From Phocaeicola dorei (GTDB lineage: Bacteria; Bacteroidota; Bacteroidia; Bacteroidales; Bacteroidaceae), in contig NZ_CP046176.1 of the NCBI RefSeq assembly GCF_013009555.1, positions 3,131,501 through 3,195,500 of the forward strand: 64,000 nt of DNA, read 5' to 3'. Position 1 is the stretch's first letter; the number at the start of each line of letters is the position of its first letter. Of this stretch, positions 42,729 through 52,651 are shown one piece after another. Below the pieces are notes generated by a model. The model was not told the DNA's origin. It did not search any database and worked only from the letters and a program-made list of their open reading frames with translations. Both the position numbers and the translations under genes were made by a program.

Positions 42729-45557
42729 TTATTCCCAATTAAACGTTCTTATTATATTACGCAGTCTTTCCATTATTCTCATCAGTGCTTTTCTCGTCTT
42801 AATCAATCCGAGATGCTTTTCTTTCAATGCCTTTTGTATGATTTCCGGCTGCTCTTTTTGCAGGTAATCGTATTCTTTAAGGAAGTGATTCAGTACTGAT
42901 GGCGATATCTTCTCTTCCTCAGCCAATGAATTAACTGCATTTTCTCTCTCAACGGCAATATAGCGGTTCAACCGTTCTTCCAAATCGCTTGACCCATCGA
43001 CTTTACCTCGCTGCATCATGAAGTTCTCCTTATCGTCATCCACATTCTTTTGAATGAAACCATCAATAAGTTTGGCTTTGCTACGCATTTCAGCATCTTT
43101 AATCATTGTGTCAATGATATGCTGACGGCGCTGCGCATAATCAGCACTATATGGATCAAGTTCCGCAATGAGTTCAAGAATATATGCCACATTGATAATG
43201 TCGCTATGCAAAAGCTCAAGGCAGAAATCTATATCTTCCAATCCTTGATTGTTCCCATATGGGACAGGATCTTCCGCAACGACTGATGGGGTTATAGGTG
43301 GTTCAATAAACCCGACCGTAATGTCAAGATACTTACTCTTATAGTCGTTGAATTGCTGTTCAGTCATACCGAGGTCTTCCGCCTCCTCACTATAATCTTC
43401 GTATATCTGGATTTCCGCATGTTTACGGATAATATCACGAAATGCAAGCACAAAATTTTTCTTGTCATTTTCGCTTTGAAGAAGATCTATACTTCCGGGA
43501 GTAGAATATTTTTTCAGGAATTCTGTTGCCAAGCATTTATATTCCTTTTTTACATCCTCAAACGGTGGGCGTACTATATCTTCGGGATTGTCAGAGTTGC
43601 TGAATAATTTGATCGATGTATCAACGTTGTTTTTCAAATCACGGAAGCAAATAATTTTACCGAAACGTTTCTTCTCGTTCAAAACTCGGTTGGTACGACT
43701 GAACGCCTGCAACAAGCCATGATATTCCATGTTCTTGTCGACATAGAGCGTATTCAGTTTTTTACTATCAAAACCGGTAAGGAACATCCCCACAACAAGA
43801 CAAAGATCAAGCGGTTTCATATCCGCTTTCTTCTTTTTCATGCGCAGATTGATGTCATCATAGTAGGCTCGGAAATTCTCTGTAGTGAAGGCAGTGCCGA
43901 ACATATTGTTATAATCGTCCATAATGGCTTGCAGTTCATCCGCCTCACCCACGCTCTCTTTTGCATACTGCCCTGTACCCATGCCGGTCTGTTCATCGTC
44001 TTGACTGTTATTGGCAGCGTAAGTAAACACAGCACCAATACGGATTTTCGGATTCAACGATTTGAATATCTTGTAATAGCGTATAAGCATCGGCACGGAT
44101 TGCACGGCAAACAAGGCGTCAAACTCTCCGTCAAATGTAGATTTGTTGAAATTGTTTAGGACAAATTTGGCAATTTCCTCCATACGAGTTTGATTGTCAT
44201 TGTCAACAACTTCGTTACCATGATAATACTCTACGAGGAAACCAAGCACATTCTCATCAGCTATGGCATCCTTAATAAGATATTTATGAAGACAGTTGCC
44301 GAATATCTCTTTAGTAGTATGTCCATCCACCGCATTTTCGGTAAAGATTGGCGTTCCCGTAAAACCGAATATTTGAGCATTGTCAAAGAACTTCATAATC
44401 TTCTTGTGACTATCCCCAAAATGACTACGGTGGCACTCATCAAATATCATAACGATACGTGAATGACGAATGGTTTCAATCTTGCTACTGTACCACGTCT
44501 TGCTGACTGCGGCATTGAGCTTCTGAATAGTAGTGATGATAATCTTGGAATTGCTTTGAAGCCGCTTCACAAGCTCGTCTGTATTGTCAGTACTATCCAC
44601 AGCACCAGGCTCAAACGCTTCATATTCCGATTGCGTCTGAGTATCAAGGTCATGTCGGTCAACAACAAACATAACCTTATCCACATCGTCCAATTCCGAT
44701 ACAAGTTGTGCTGCCTTGAACGAAGTCAATGTTTTTCCGGCTCCTGTTGTATGCCATATATAGCCGTTATCGTTAGAGTTCTGTACACGATCCAGAATCT
44801 TCTCTACGGCATAGAACTGATAAGGACGAAGCACCATCAAGCACTTGTCACCCTCATGCAACACGATATATTTCCCTATGATTTTGCCAAGCGTACATTT
44901 TTCCAAGAAGAATACGGCAAACTTATCCAATTCATTGAACGGATGATTGGCAGCATCCGTCCAATTAAATGTAAACTTATAACCGCTATTGGGATTATTG
45001 GCAAAATAACGGGTGTTTACACCATTTGAGATAACAAACAACTGAATATAGTCAAACAATCCATGAAACGAGGTCTTATGATAACGTTGTATCTGATTGT
45101 AAGCCTGTTTGAGTTCTACTCCCCTGCGCTTTAATTCTATCTGAACCAATGGCAAACCATTGATAAGTATAGTCACATCATAGCGGCATTTTTTCCGTCC
45201 TTCAACAGTAATCTGGTTTGAAACCTGAAACTCGTTCTGACACCACTGGGTACGATTGAGAAATTCCACCCAGACACGCTGACCATCTGACAAATCAAGC
45301 GGATATGGTTCACGGAGTTTCTTCGCCTTTTCAAAGCGTGTGCCACCTTCAAGATGTATCACTATCTTCTCAAACTCTTCATCCGTAAACGAAGTGCGAC
45401 CAACTTCTGCCAGTTGTTTCTTGTTATGAATCTCCAACTGACGTTTGAAATTAGCATAAAGATTATCCTCTTCGACAATTTGGACATACTCGTAGTCCAT
45501 TTGTCGAAGTGTGGCTATCAATCCGGCTTCCAATGCCGCTTCGCTTTGTGTTGACAT
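42729..45557 (-). CDS. hsdR: Type I restriction endonuclease subunit HsdR
   Basis: A 942-residue protein. The nuclease domain has Asp127 and ELK at 141-143; the SF2 motor has Walker A TTGAGKT (270-276), DECH (373-376), a TGTPIF motif III and the later QAFSRTNR motif VI. The C-terminal helical region contacts HsdM. It translocates DNA and cuts when unmodified sites are met. Together with hsdM and hsdS it forms a complete type I system. It starts 23 bases after the XRE gene. Confidence 0.97.
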   Translation of the reverse strand: MSTQSEAALEAGLIATLRQMDYEYVQIVEEDNLYANFKRQLEIHNKKQLAEVGRTSFTDEEFEKIVIHLEGGTRFEKAKKLREPYPLDLSDGQRVWVEFLNRTQWCQNEFQVSNQITVEGRKKCRYDVTILINGLPLVQIELKRRGVELKQAYNQIQRYHKTSFHGLFDYIQLFVISNGVNTRYFANNPNSGYKFTFNWTDAANHPFNELDKFAVFFLEKCTLGKIIGKYIVLHEGDKCLMVLRPYQFYAVEKILDRVQNSNDNGYIWHTTGAGKTLTSFKAAQLVSELDDVDKVMFVVDRHDLDTQTQSEYEAFEPGAVDSTDNTDELVKRLQSNSKIIITTIQKLNAAVSKTWYSSKIETIRHSRIVMIFDECHRSHFGDSHKKIMKFFDNAQIFGFTGTPIFTENAVDGHTTKEIFGNCLHKYLIKDAIADENVLGFLVEYYHGNEVVDNDNQTRMEEIAKFVLNNFNKSTFDGEFDALFAVQSVPMLIRYYKIFKSLNPKIRIGAVFTYAANNSQDDEQTGMGTGQYAKESVGEADELQAIMDDYNNMFGTAFTTENFRAYYDDINLRMKKKKADMKPLDLCLVVGMFLTGFDSKKLNTLYVDKNMEYHGLLQAFSRTNRVLNEKKRFGKIICFRDLKNNVDTSIKLFSNSDNPEDIVRPPFEDVKKEYKCLATEFLKKYSTPGSIDLLQSENDKKNFVLAFRDIIRKHAEIQIYEDYSEEAEDLGMTEQQFNDYKSKYLDITVGFIEPPITPSVVAEDPVPYGNNQGLEDIDFCLELLHSDIINVAYILELIAELDPYSADYAQRRQHIIDTMIKDAEMRSKAKLIDGFIQKNVDDDKENFMMQRGKVDGSSDLEERLNRYIAVERENAVNSLAEEEKISPSVLNHFLKEYDYLQKEQPEIIQKALKEKHLGLIKTRKALMRIMERLRNIIRTFNWE

Positions 45558-45580
45558 ATTCTTGCCCTGCTATAGTGTTA

Positions 45581-45862
45581 TTACCTATTTATTCCAGCTT
45601 GTAATATTTTGATGCCTAATGCATTTTCTATTTTGCACAAAGTTTCCAATGACAAATTCTCTCGGCCTTTCAACACTTTAGAAACATACTGCTGGGTGCA
45701 GTTCATTTTCTCAGCCAGCACTCGTTGTGTCATGCCAAGTTCTCCCATTCGGTTTGACATGATTGCTGCTATAGCCTGCGAATGGCAAACCCAATTTTCG
45801 CCTTTGCATTCCACTCTTTCCTCTTTTACTTCCAATGCGTTGTCTATCTTTTCTTCAGCCAT
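45581..45862 (-). CDS. XRE-family regulator of the type I RM operon
   Basis: A 93-residue protein from ATG 45862; ATG 45871 is also possible, and a longer frame to 45967 adds non-homologous sequence. The HTH is MGELGMTQRVLAEKMNCTQQ followed by YVSKVLKGRENLSLETLCKIE. It is the first gene of the hsdR-hsdS operon and probably a controller that delays or limits HsdR expression. Confidence 0.85.
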   Translation of the reverse strand: MAEEKIDNALEVKEERVECKGENWVCHSQAIAAIMSNRMGELGMTQRVLAEKMNCTQQYVSKVLKGRENLSLETLCKIENALGIKILQAGINR

Positions 45863-45997
45863 TGTATGCATCAAAAAATACCTTTGCCTTATTTTGTAGG
45901 CAAAGGTACTATAAATAATTGAGATGGCACAACCTTCAGGTTGTTGATTCATATTTTCTGATTGCATAATTTTAATTAAAAAGCTAATATCATGTGG

Positions 45998-46807
45998 TTA
46001 GCATAATTTATCTATAATTGTTTTTATATGTCTTGGCACTCTTCTTTCATCTTCTGCATCCAAATGAAATCCATGATATATATTTTCACTTTCACGCTTA
46101 AATTCTATGTATTGACTACACTGCTTGTCAAAATAATACAGCGTTTTCGGATCCTCACCTATTGCTTTATATAACAACCGCGTAGCTTCTTCTTTACAGC
46201 ACATCAATATTGATACTTTTTGACCATTATTACTTGGATGTGCACCTTTGCCATTTTCTCCATGCTTAGGATTAAGATTAAATATTCTTTGTGGTTTACG
46301 GTTTACCTCATACCATTTTGAAAGTAATTTTAAATCGAAGCTTCTTACATCAAGTTCTATTTCATTTTGATTACGTTTTGTACGTATAATCTCTGTAGAA
46401 CAAGCAAAAGCATTAAAATTAACCAATAGAAATGTACTTGCATCTACAGAAACATATTTCCGTTCCGTCATTTCACACAAAGTATCGTCTTTTATCGGTA
46501 AACAATAATACATATAGTCTTCTGTATCCTTTTGTACTTTTTGCATTCGCCAATTTTCTCCCCATTTATTCAACACTATACGCATACGGGTCATGATATT
46601 GGGATAGCAATCTTCTGCAATTCTTACAGGATACAGAAATGCATATACATTATCTGCATCATAATAGCCTTCATAATTTTCATTCGCTATAAAGCAGCAT
46701 ATTTCGTCTATATTTTTTACAACTTTCAAAATTTCATCCTCAGTCATGATACTTTTAGACTTAATATAATCTGGTTGCCCTACAGCTTCCTCATATTTTG
46801 GCAGCAA
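45998..46807 (-). CDS. Unknown third protein of the DUF262/AAA operon
   Basis: About 269 residues; start uncertain (TTG 46807, or ATG 46747, which gives 249 residues). The frame has no clear ATG after the AAA stop. I recognise no family. It is soluble, with a charged C-terminal half: FNLNPKHGENGKGAHPSNN, then KVSILMCCKEEATRLLYKAIGEDPKTLYYFDKQ, and a late YIEFKRES segment with an ExK-like pattern followed by YHGFHLD. These His, Asp and Glu residues could form a nuclease-like site, but this is speculation. Its place, 25 bases after the AAA ATPase, argues that it is the effector or partner of that pair. Confidence 0.55.
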   Translation of the reverse strand: MLPKYEEAVGQPDYIKSKSIMTEDEILKVVKNIDEICCFIANENYEGYYDADNVYAFLYPVRIAEDCYPNIMTRMRIVLNKWGENWRMQKVQKDTEDYMYYCLPIKDDTLCEMTERKYVSVDASTFLLVNFNAFACSTEIIRTKRNQNEIELDVRSFDLKLLSKWYEVNRKPQRIFNLNPKHGENGKGAHPSNNGQKVSILMCCKEEATRLLYKAIGEDPKTLYYFDKQCSQYIEFKRESENIYHGFHLDAEDERRVPRHIKTIIDKLC

Positions 46808-46832
46808 TAAAAAAAGTTCGCTGTGCTCTATA

Positions 46833-47966
46833 TCAAAATCCGGTTAAGGTCTTCAAATCAATATCTATCTGATCAAAAAATCCCTTAGGAGGACGAGTGA
46901 TACGTCCTGTTTCTGAAATCAGTAATTGATGTGACAAAGCTACATGCTCATGTTCTTCCCTTTCAAAATAGTATATGGATAGTAAATCAGGATTAATCCA
47001 CTTTTTGTTTACTGCCACCAAACTACCATTTATAATATGGTCACTATGCGATTCCATCACAATCTGTACTCCACAAGCTACAGCTTTTGAAACCAGTTCC
47101 ATCAATACAGCCTGTCCTTTCGGATGCAAATGCGCTTCCGGATTCTCAATAAGCACAATGGCATCTTTACCTGCACTTAATACGGCTATTAATATGGGTA
47201 ATACATAAGTGATTCCAAAACCAGTATTCAAGGCTGTAATATCTTCCGTAATAGTATTTTCTTCTCTACTAAATTTATATTTCAACTTAAAATCCTCTCC
47301 CACAGGCTCTATATTGATTTTTATATTAGGCGAAACAAGACGTAGCCAACGTTCTACCTGCACAGTAAGTCTATAGTCCGGAGTTATATCATCATCTTCG
47401 ATAATCGCAAGTTCTTTTATAGGGATGTTTGTATTTTTATACTGCTCAAGAAAATGTACTGCATATTCACATTGTCCCATGATTTTAGATATTTGTTTTT
47501 TAGTAACAACCAAAGAAGTATCACGGTTGTAGCTTTTTTGCGGACCAAAACGAAATGCACTCAAATACTGAAAATTCTCATTAAACAATGAATATTTCGA
47601 CAATACAGCTTTTGACGTCTCATTACTTTTAGCTCCTGGAAGCATCGTATCCATGATATTATCAGGATATTCAAATGAAAAATTCAAATCATCTTGTTCA
47701 ATAAACTTCATATTAATGTTCAACGAATGTTCCATTGAAGTCTGACAGGCTAATTCTCCAGACATTCCGGCATCACATAAATCGCCTTTTAGATTTAGGC
47801 CAGAATCTAGATCGTTCATCATAAAAGACTGTCGTAATAATATCAATGACTGTATGACAGTAGATTTTCCCATACCGTTCATACCAGTAAGAATTGTCAG
47901 TCCATTTAGCTTCAAATTTGTATGATTATGAAGCTTTAAATTATTTATGCTTAAATGAGTAATCAT
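46833..47966 (-). CDS. DUF3696-type AAA ATPase (OLD/SMC-like)
   Basis: A 377-residue ABC-like ATPase. Walker A is GMNGMGKST (residues 28-36), an ABC-signature-like region precedes AIVLIENPEAHLHP (Walker B near residue 272), and MESHSDHIINGSL is the switch His. The layout fits DUF3696 proteins, which often occur with DUF262 genes. Its start overlaps the DUF262 stop by 4 bases (ATGA), so the two are translated together. ATPases of this class drive several defence systems; here the partner nuclease is not obvious. Confidence 0.85.
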   Translation of the reverse strand: MITHLSINNLKLHNHTNLKLNGLTILTGMNGMGKSTVIQSLILLRQSFMMNDLDSGLNLKGDLCDAGMSGELACQTSMEHSLNINMKFIEQDDLNFSFEYPDNIMDTMLPGAKSNETSKAVLSKYSLFNENFQYLSAFRFGPQKSYNRDTSLVVTKKQISKIMGQCEYAVHFLEQYKNTNIPIKELAIIEDDDITPDYRLTVQVERWLRLVSPNIKINIEPVGEDFKLKYKFSREENTITEDITALNTGFGITYVLPILIAVLSAGKDAIVLIENPEAHLHPKGQAVLMELVSKAVACGVQIVMESHSDHIINGSLVAVNKKWINPDLLSIYYFEREEHEHVALSHQLLISETGRITRPPKGFFDQIDIDLKTLTGF

Positions 47967-49090
47967 AAATTTATTATTTCTTTTATTAACGATTTCACCA
48001 TCGTAAAACGTTGTTCCACATTATATTTCTGCCCTGTTCCGGTTGATATGGAGAAATTAAATTTGTCATCATTAAACAAACGAATCATTCCGTTTTTAAA
48101 TGCTCCTGCATTTTTCAATAACAGACTTTGTTCTTCATCACTCAACCAAGCTATGTTGACACTCAAGGTATCATATACTGATTTAGATATAGGCTTTCTT
48201 CTTTCGGAAACACTGTATCTTTTTCGAAATGTATCATCTTGAAATATCTGATAGCAACATTTCATTGATTTATCAAAAGCAATGCGTATGTCATCCCTTT
48301 GCGCACGAGTCATTTTATTCAGTTCTCCCATTTTATCATTTAGAAACATATCTAAATCACCAATATAATCCTGATAACCAATAAAAAACGCCACAAATCG
48401 GTTTACAAAATCTCGATCTTGCATTCGCTTTGTCTTTACAGAATAATTAGTAGCTTTTTTAAAAGACTCCATGTCTGCCAACTCTTTTAGAAATATCGCA
48501 GCAGGCCCCTGGTTCAAAGCATGGCGCATCTCTTGTGGTGTTAAAGGTTCTCCAGCAGTATTTACACGTTGGAATATTATATATTTTACATCTAATGGAG
48601 TTCCTTTACGCAATGTATTCATGGTAATTTTAAGCGATTTAATACGCTTAACTTCAGGACGTGCCAATTGAGAGAAAGTTACCCCTTCAAAATTTTTCAG
48701 GAACTGTAGCCCTTCCAATTTCAGTGGTTCATCCTTCTTTAATACAAAATCCCTTATTGCACAAATCCGCTGCAATCCATCTATAATAGAAAGCTTTTGA
48801 CTTACAGGATCTTCGCTAAAATAAAAAGATGGCAAAGGAAGTCCCAGCAAAATAGATTCTATCAGCCTACTCTTTTTTATGTTATTCCACACATCTGCTG
48901 CACGCTGAAAATCAGGCTGCAAATCTATCTCATCATTTTCCAATTGTTCTATTAGTGAACCCAAATTAACCGTGGATATATCCACATCAATTTCGTTCGG
49001 ATTAAACGGTTTGGTTATTGCTTCCGAAGAATTATCACCATCAAGATTCTCTTCTTCCACTGCAACTTCCTTGTTATCGATATCCACCAT
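47963..49090 (-). CDS. DUF262-domain protein (ParB/GmrS-like)
   Basis: A 375-residue protein with a DUF262 domain: DLQPDFQRAADVWN (FQR at 61-63) and SIIDGLQRICAI (DGxQR at 104-108), followed by FQRVNTAGEPLTPQEMRHAL. The fold is related to ParB/Srx NTPases and to the nucleotide-binding half of GmrSD, but the DUF1524 HNH half is absent, so it is not a full GmrSD enzyme. First gene of a three-gene operon with the DUF3696 ATPase and the unknown protein. Confidence 0.88.
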   Translation of the reverse strand: MVDIDNKEVAVEEENLDGDNSSEAITKPFNPNEIDVDISTVNLGSLIEQLENDEIDLQPDFQRAADVWNNIKKSRLIESILLGLPLPSFYFSEDPVSQKLSIIDGLQRICAIRDFVLKKDEPLKLEGLQFLKNFEGVTFSQLARPEVKRIKSLKITMNTLRKGTPLDVKYIIFQRVNTAGEPLTPQEMRHALNQGPAAIFLKELADMESFKKATNYSVKTKRMQDRDFVNRFVAFFIGYQDYIGDLDMFLNDKMGELNKMTRAQRDDIRIAFDKSMKCCYQIFQDDTFRKRYSVSERRKPISKSVYDTLSVNIAWLSDEEQSLLLKNAGAFKNGMIRLFNDDKFNFSISTGTGQKYNVEQRFTMVKSLIKEIINL

Positions 49091-49157
49091 AGTTATAAAT
49101 TATTTAATTTTACAAAAAAATCCAATATCAGCTCATTTAACCTCAATTATTTAATTG

Positions 49158-50534
49158 CTATTTAGTCAGATTAATAATATCTTCTGGTAACAATATAACA
49201 CCCCCAATATCATCTTTCGGAGCATTCTTAAGAAACAGCATTGGAACGATGGTATAGTTCTTGGCAAACGGTAGCAGATTAGCTTTGCGGAGAAGTTCGG
49301 CTGTTAGTTGTTTACCATTCTCCCCTGTTGTCCATTTACATTCACCAACCAGCAGATACTTTTTATCAAGCGATTCGGCCATTACATCAAATTCGACTTG
49401 TTCAGGTTTCTTATCCTCATTGAGGACAGAACCCCACCAGCGTTTTGCCTTACCATAAACTACACCATTGACAAGATTACCTGTAACAGCATCTCTGCAC
49501 AGTTTTTCCCATTGCATACTCACATACTCAGAGAAATGGGCATTCAAAGCCTGTTCAATGGGTAAGCTACGACCAAGTTCAATGAACGAGCGATTCGGAA
49601 CAACAAACTGATAGTAGAATGCCATAAAAGGATCGGCTATCTTATAAAGACTCTTTTTCGCATTCTTTTCATCAATCCCGAATGGAACATCTTTTTCCAA
49701 GAATCCGAGATCGATAAGTTTCTTTAATGGTCGTGACAGATTGGTTGCCGGTTCATTGCATCGTCCAGCAATCTCAGAAAGACGATTTGCACCTGTACCG
49801 ATATAAGACATTATTGTCGAGGTCTTGACAATATCCTTAACATCATCTTGAAACAGCTTTATAGGTTCTTCGTAAAGAGTGCCATTTACTGACAGGATAT
49901 TATGCCACAATGCGTCATCAAGCGAATTTCTGTTTTCCCTTAGTTCCCAATAACGCGGCACACCTCCCCATACGGAATACTCTTCAATGGCATTCATCGC
50001 ATCAAGACTCAAAGCCTCCTGAATATACGGCAAACGTATCGGTGATAGCCTCATTATCTCATCAGCACGACCATAGAGAGGTGCAGTAGAATCAAGAAAC
50101 AACCCATACATCATGTTTTGTGACGAGCCACAAAGCACAAGATTATACTTCAGTTGTTTCTCGTCAACCAGTTTCTGCAAAACAGACGACAGTTCCGGAG
50201 ATTGTTCCACAAGATATGGAAATTCATCCAAACATAGAGTAAAACGCTTGTCTGTTCGATAATTGACCGCACGAAACATAGATTCCCAGTCTGGATATGT
50301 CAACTTATCGAAATCTGGAAACACTTGTGCTATCACTTTTGCGAGCAATGTTCTCTGATGTTGGCCTTCAGAACGATCAGCGAGAAAATAAACATCATTG
50401 TCCGACAACACTCTTTTGATAAGTGTTGACTTACCTAATCGTCTACGACCATACATGACGACTAACGAGGACTTCTCTCTCGCAAGAGCATCCTTCAAAC
50501 GTGCCGCTTCATCTATTCTATCAACGAATTTCAT
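49158..50534 (-). CDS. Archaeal-type AAA ATPase with DUF234 nuclease-like tail
   Basis: A 458-residue STAND-like ATPase. Walker A GRRRLGKST (residues 29-37), Walker B CLDEFPYL near 105, a winged-helix region (ANRLSEIAGRCNEPATNLSRPL) and a DUF234 C-terminus with FDVMAESLDKKYLLVGECKWT (D-x(n)-E-x-K) are present. Such proteins are common in Bacteroidales in many copies and are suspected defence or mobile-element functions. The gene has 70-bp and 120-bp gaps on its two sides, so it looks like a single unit. Confidence 0.88.
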   Translation of the reverse strand: MKFVDRIDEAARLKDALAREKSSLVVMYGRRRLGKSTLIKRVLSDNDVYFLADRSEGQHQRTLLAKVIAQVFPDFDKLTYPDWESMFRAVNYRTDKRFTLCLDEFPYLVEQSPELSSVLQKLVDEKQLKYNLVLCGSSQNMMYGLFLDSTAPLYGRADEIMRLSPIRLPYIQEALSLDAMNAIEEYSVWGGVPRYWELRENRNSLDDALWHNILSVNGTLYEEPIKLFQDDVKDIVKTSTIMSYIGTGANRLSEIAGRCNEPATNLSRPLKKLIDLGFLEKDVPFGIDEKNAKKSLYKIADPFMAFYYQFVVPNRSFIELGRSLPIEQALNAHFSEYVSMQWEKLCRDAVTGNLVNGVVYGKAKRWWGSVLNEDKKPEQVEFDVMAESLDKKYLLVGECKWTTGENGKQLTAELLRKANLLPFAKNYTIVPMLFLKNAPKDDIGGVILLPEDIINLTK

Positions 50535-50653
50535 ACGCTATACTTATTATGCATTGCAAACATAATGATTTTAAAGCATAATACAAAATTTCAAGTTTTG
50601 TTTTTTTTCCTCATAAAAACATTTTTAACTTACTTATAAGGAGAATATAAACT

Positions 50654-50983
50654 TTATCCCTTTTTTGAAGCTCGTTTCCTTGTCTTCAAACTCAAATCTT
50701 GTAACGCTTTCCCCAATTTATCTTCTTTGGCTAACCACAGAATATCATCGTCAAGCTGTAAAGCATACAGAACACGCAAGTAAATACCGATTGCCACAGT
50801 CGGTGCGCCTTTCTCTATTCGGGATACGGTCAACGGAGAACAGGTGGCACGTTCAGCCACTTGAGCCACACTCAAATCTCTGCGTAAGCGAGCCAACTTA
50901 ATCTGTTCTCCCACAACCGACATCTTCTGCTCCAATTTTCGGGGTAATTTAGTCCCCATCGTATTCTTTGCCATATTCAACAC
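50654..50983 (-). CDS. Orphan HipB-like XRE regulator
   Basis: A 109-residue protein with an HTH (ARLRRDLSVAQVAERATCSP then LTVSRIEKGAPTVAIGIYLR) and a basic tail (KTRKRASKKG). It resembles HipB antitoxins, but there is no hipA next to it; the gene is flanked by 119-bp and 117-bp gaps. It may be the regulator left after loss of hipA, or may serve the nearby ATPase or HEPN operon. Three ATGs compete as start; the first is used. Confidence 0.75.
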   Translation of the reverse strand: MLNMAKNTMGTKLPRKLEQKMSVVGEQIKLARLRRDLSVAQVAERATCSPLTVSRIEKGAPTVAIGIYLRVLYALQLDDDILWLAKEDKLGKALQDLSLKTRKRASKKG

Positions 50984-51100
50984 ATCATATAATATGCCAA
51001 AATAACACTTTATATTTATTTAATGATACATTACAGGCAAATATAGCGAATCCATAAAATCAGAAACATGTACATCCCTAAATAATTTTCCCCAATAGGG

Positions 51101-52651
51101 TTAAGCATAATACTGTTTAAAAATTTCCTCCATCTGGTCAAGCGTCTTATTGAACGATATCCTCAGTTCAGCTGGACATTTGGGATTTTTCAGAAGTTGT
51201 CTTAATCTTTTAATCTGGGCTTTCATCATGATATTGCTCGCTTTCGTGGTCTTATCCACTTTTATTGCGAACTCACCCATTAGGGTTCTTAAGAACTTTC
51301 GGATTCTACCCATAATCTTTATAAACGCTGGATAAGCATTTATTTCTATCAGCAAATCAATTCCTTCAATACTTTCTAATATGCGAAATATATTACTGTC
51401 GTTGGTATCTCTGTCCAAATAGTGCACGTACAATGCCCTCCGTTTCACATCCTCCTGCTTTAAGAGACGTTCTAATTCCATTCGGATTTCTGATGCTTCA
51501 GTTTTCAACTTTTCAGCATCCGCAGGAACAGCATTCTGTATGAATGTCCAAAGCGCATTGTCCTTTTCTGTATCATTATATCCGACAAGATGGCCAAGCG
51601 TTGAAACCTTTGATACAAGTAATCGACGAAAGGTCAAGGGGTATTCTATATCACTTCCCGCATTCATAAAAGCCCTTATGACACAAGACATATCAGCAAA
51701 AGACATTTCTATAAGGAGATAAACATTCATTAGGTCTTTCATGTCCTTTATTGTCTTTGGCTTGTCTTGGTTGGATGCGTTCTTGCCCAACCAGTCTTCC
51801 AGCCGTCCTAGTTTATCCTTTTCTTTAGCGGTCCAATCAACGCTATCAATGTCTTTAAGTATCTTATCGAGTATTTCCTTAAATTGATCATTTTTTGAAA
51901 ATTCATAAACTATTCGTTTGTAGAAATCTAGTTTGATGACATTGATTTGAAAATAATGAAAACCTGTCGCTTTAGAAGATACATTTCCCTGTAAGGCCTC
52001 CACGTATTCAATAGTATCACATAATACCTGTATCGAAAGCAGTGCATCCATCCACGGAATTACGCACTTCATTGCTTCATCTTCGCCTTTATTTTTTACC
52101 TTTATAAGTTGTTTATACACTTTATAGAGGTCATCATCATAATGGTAAGTAATATTCCGACCTTTACGTTCTTCATAGGTTGTCATCACTGTTCTCAATT
52201 GCGTTGACACCTTATCATAAAGAGCTACTACCCCTTCATATACCTGAGCATACTTACTCCTTTCGAATCTTTGGTATACTTGTCTAAGTTCACATCCAAG
52301 CTCCGTCCACACAGATCGCTCTCTTTCTTCACCATAGCCTAATAGCAAACGGTATCCCTCCACCCTAATACCTTCAAGGTTCTTGATATGATAACATTTC
52401 TCAAATGTGTATGCCCCATTCAAACTGCCCCTTAAACTAGTCATCAGGTCTATCAATATAAACCTCATGTTCATCCGCAGTTCTACAGCCAGTCTTAGCA
52501 ATTGCGGTACATCTGCATTTAGTTCCTTCAAGAGCGAGAGATCTTCTAATACCTTCTTGTACAAATCCTCGATGGTCTTTGAGGAATTGCCTATCAGGTT
52601 CTCTATAGTCTCTTTTGAAGCCTCCTTGTATATAACTTTTGTCTCTGTCAT
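51101..52651 (-). CDS. Large HEPN-motif protein C of the triple-HEPN operon
   Basis: A 516-residue protein of no recognised family. ATG 52651 overlaps the stop of protein B by 4 bases (ATGA), so it is preferred to the longer frame from 52720. Residues about 155-185 read RTVMTTYEERKGRNITYHYD: Arg165 and His170 form R-x4-H, followed by DDDLYKVYKQL, a pattern typical of HEPN families (RNxxxHYDxD). The rest is helical. HEPN proteins with R-x4-6-H are usually metal-independent RNases. It is the last gene of the operon. No signal peptide or membrane helix is seen. Confidence 0.7.
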   Translation of the reverse strand: MTETKVIYKEASKETIENLIGNSSKTIEDLYKKVLEDLSLLKELNADVPQLLRLAVELRMNMRFILIDLMTSLRGSLNGAYTFEKCYHIKNLEGIRVEGYRLLLGYGEERERSVWTELGCELRQVYQRFERSKYAQVYEGVVALYDKVSTQLRTVMTTYEERKGRNITYHYDDDLYKVYKQLIKVKNKGEDEAMKCVIPWMDALLSIQVLCDTIEYVEALQGNVSSKATGFHYFQINVIKLDFYKRIVYEFSKNDQFKEILDKILKDIDSVDWTAKEKDKLGRLEDWLGKNASNQDKPKTIKDMKDLMNVYLLIEMSFADMSCVIRAFMNAGSDIEYPLTFRRLLVSKVSTLGHLVGYNDTEKDNALWTFIQNAVPADAEKLKTEASEIRMELERLLKQEDVKRRALYVHYLDRDTNDSNIFRILESIEGIDLLIEINAYPAFIKIMGRIRKFLRTLMGEFAIKVDKTTKASNIMMKAQIKRLRQLLKNPKCPAELRISFNKTLDQMEEIFKQYYA

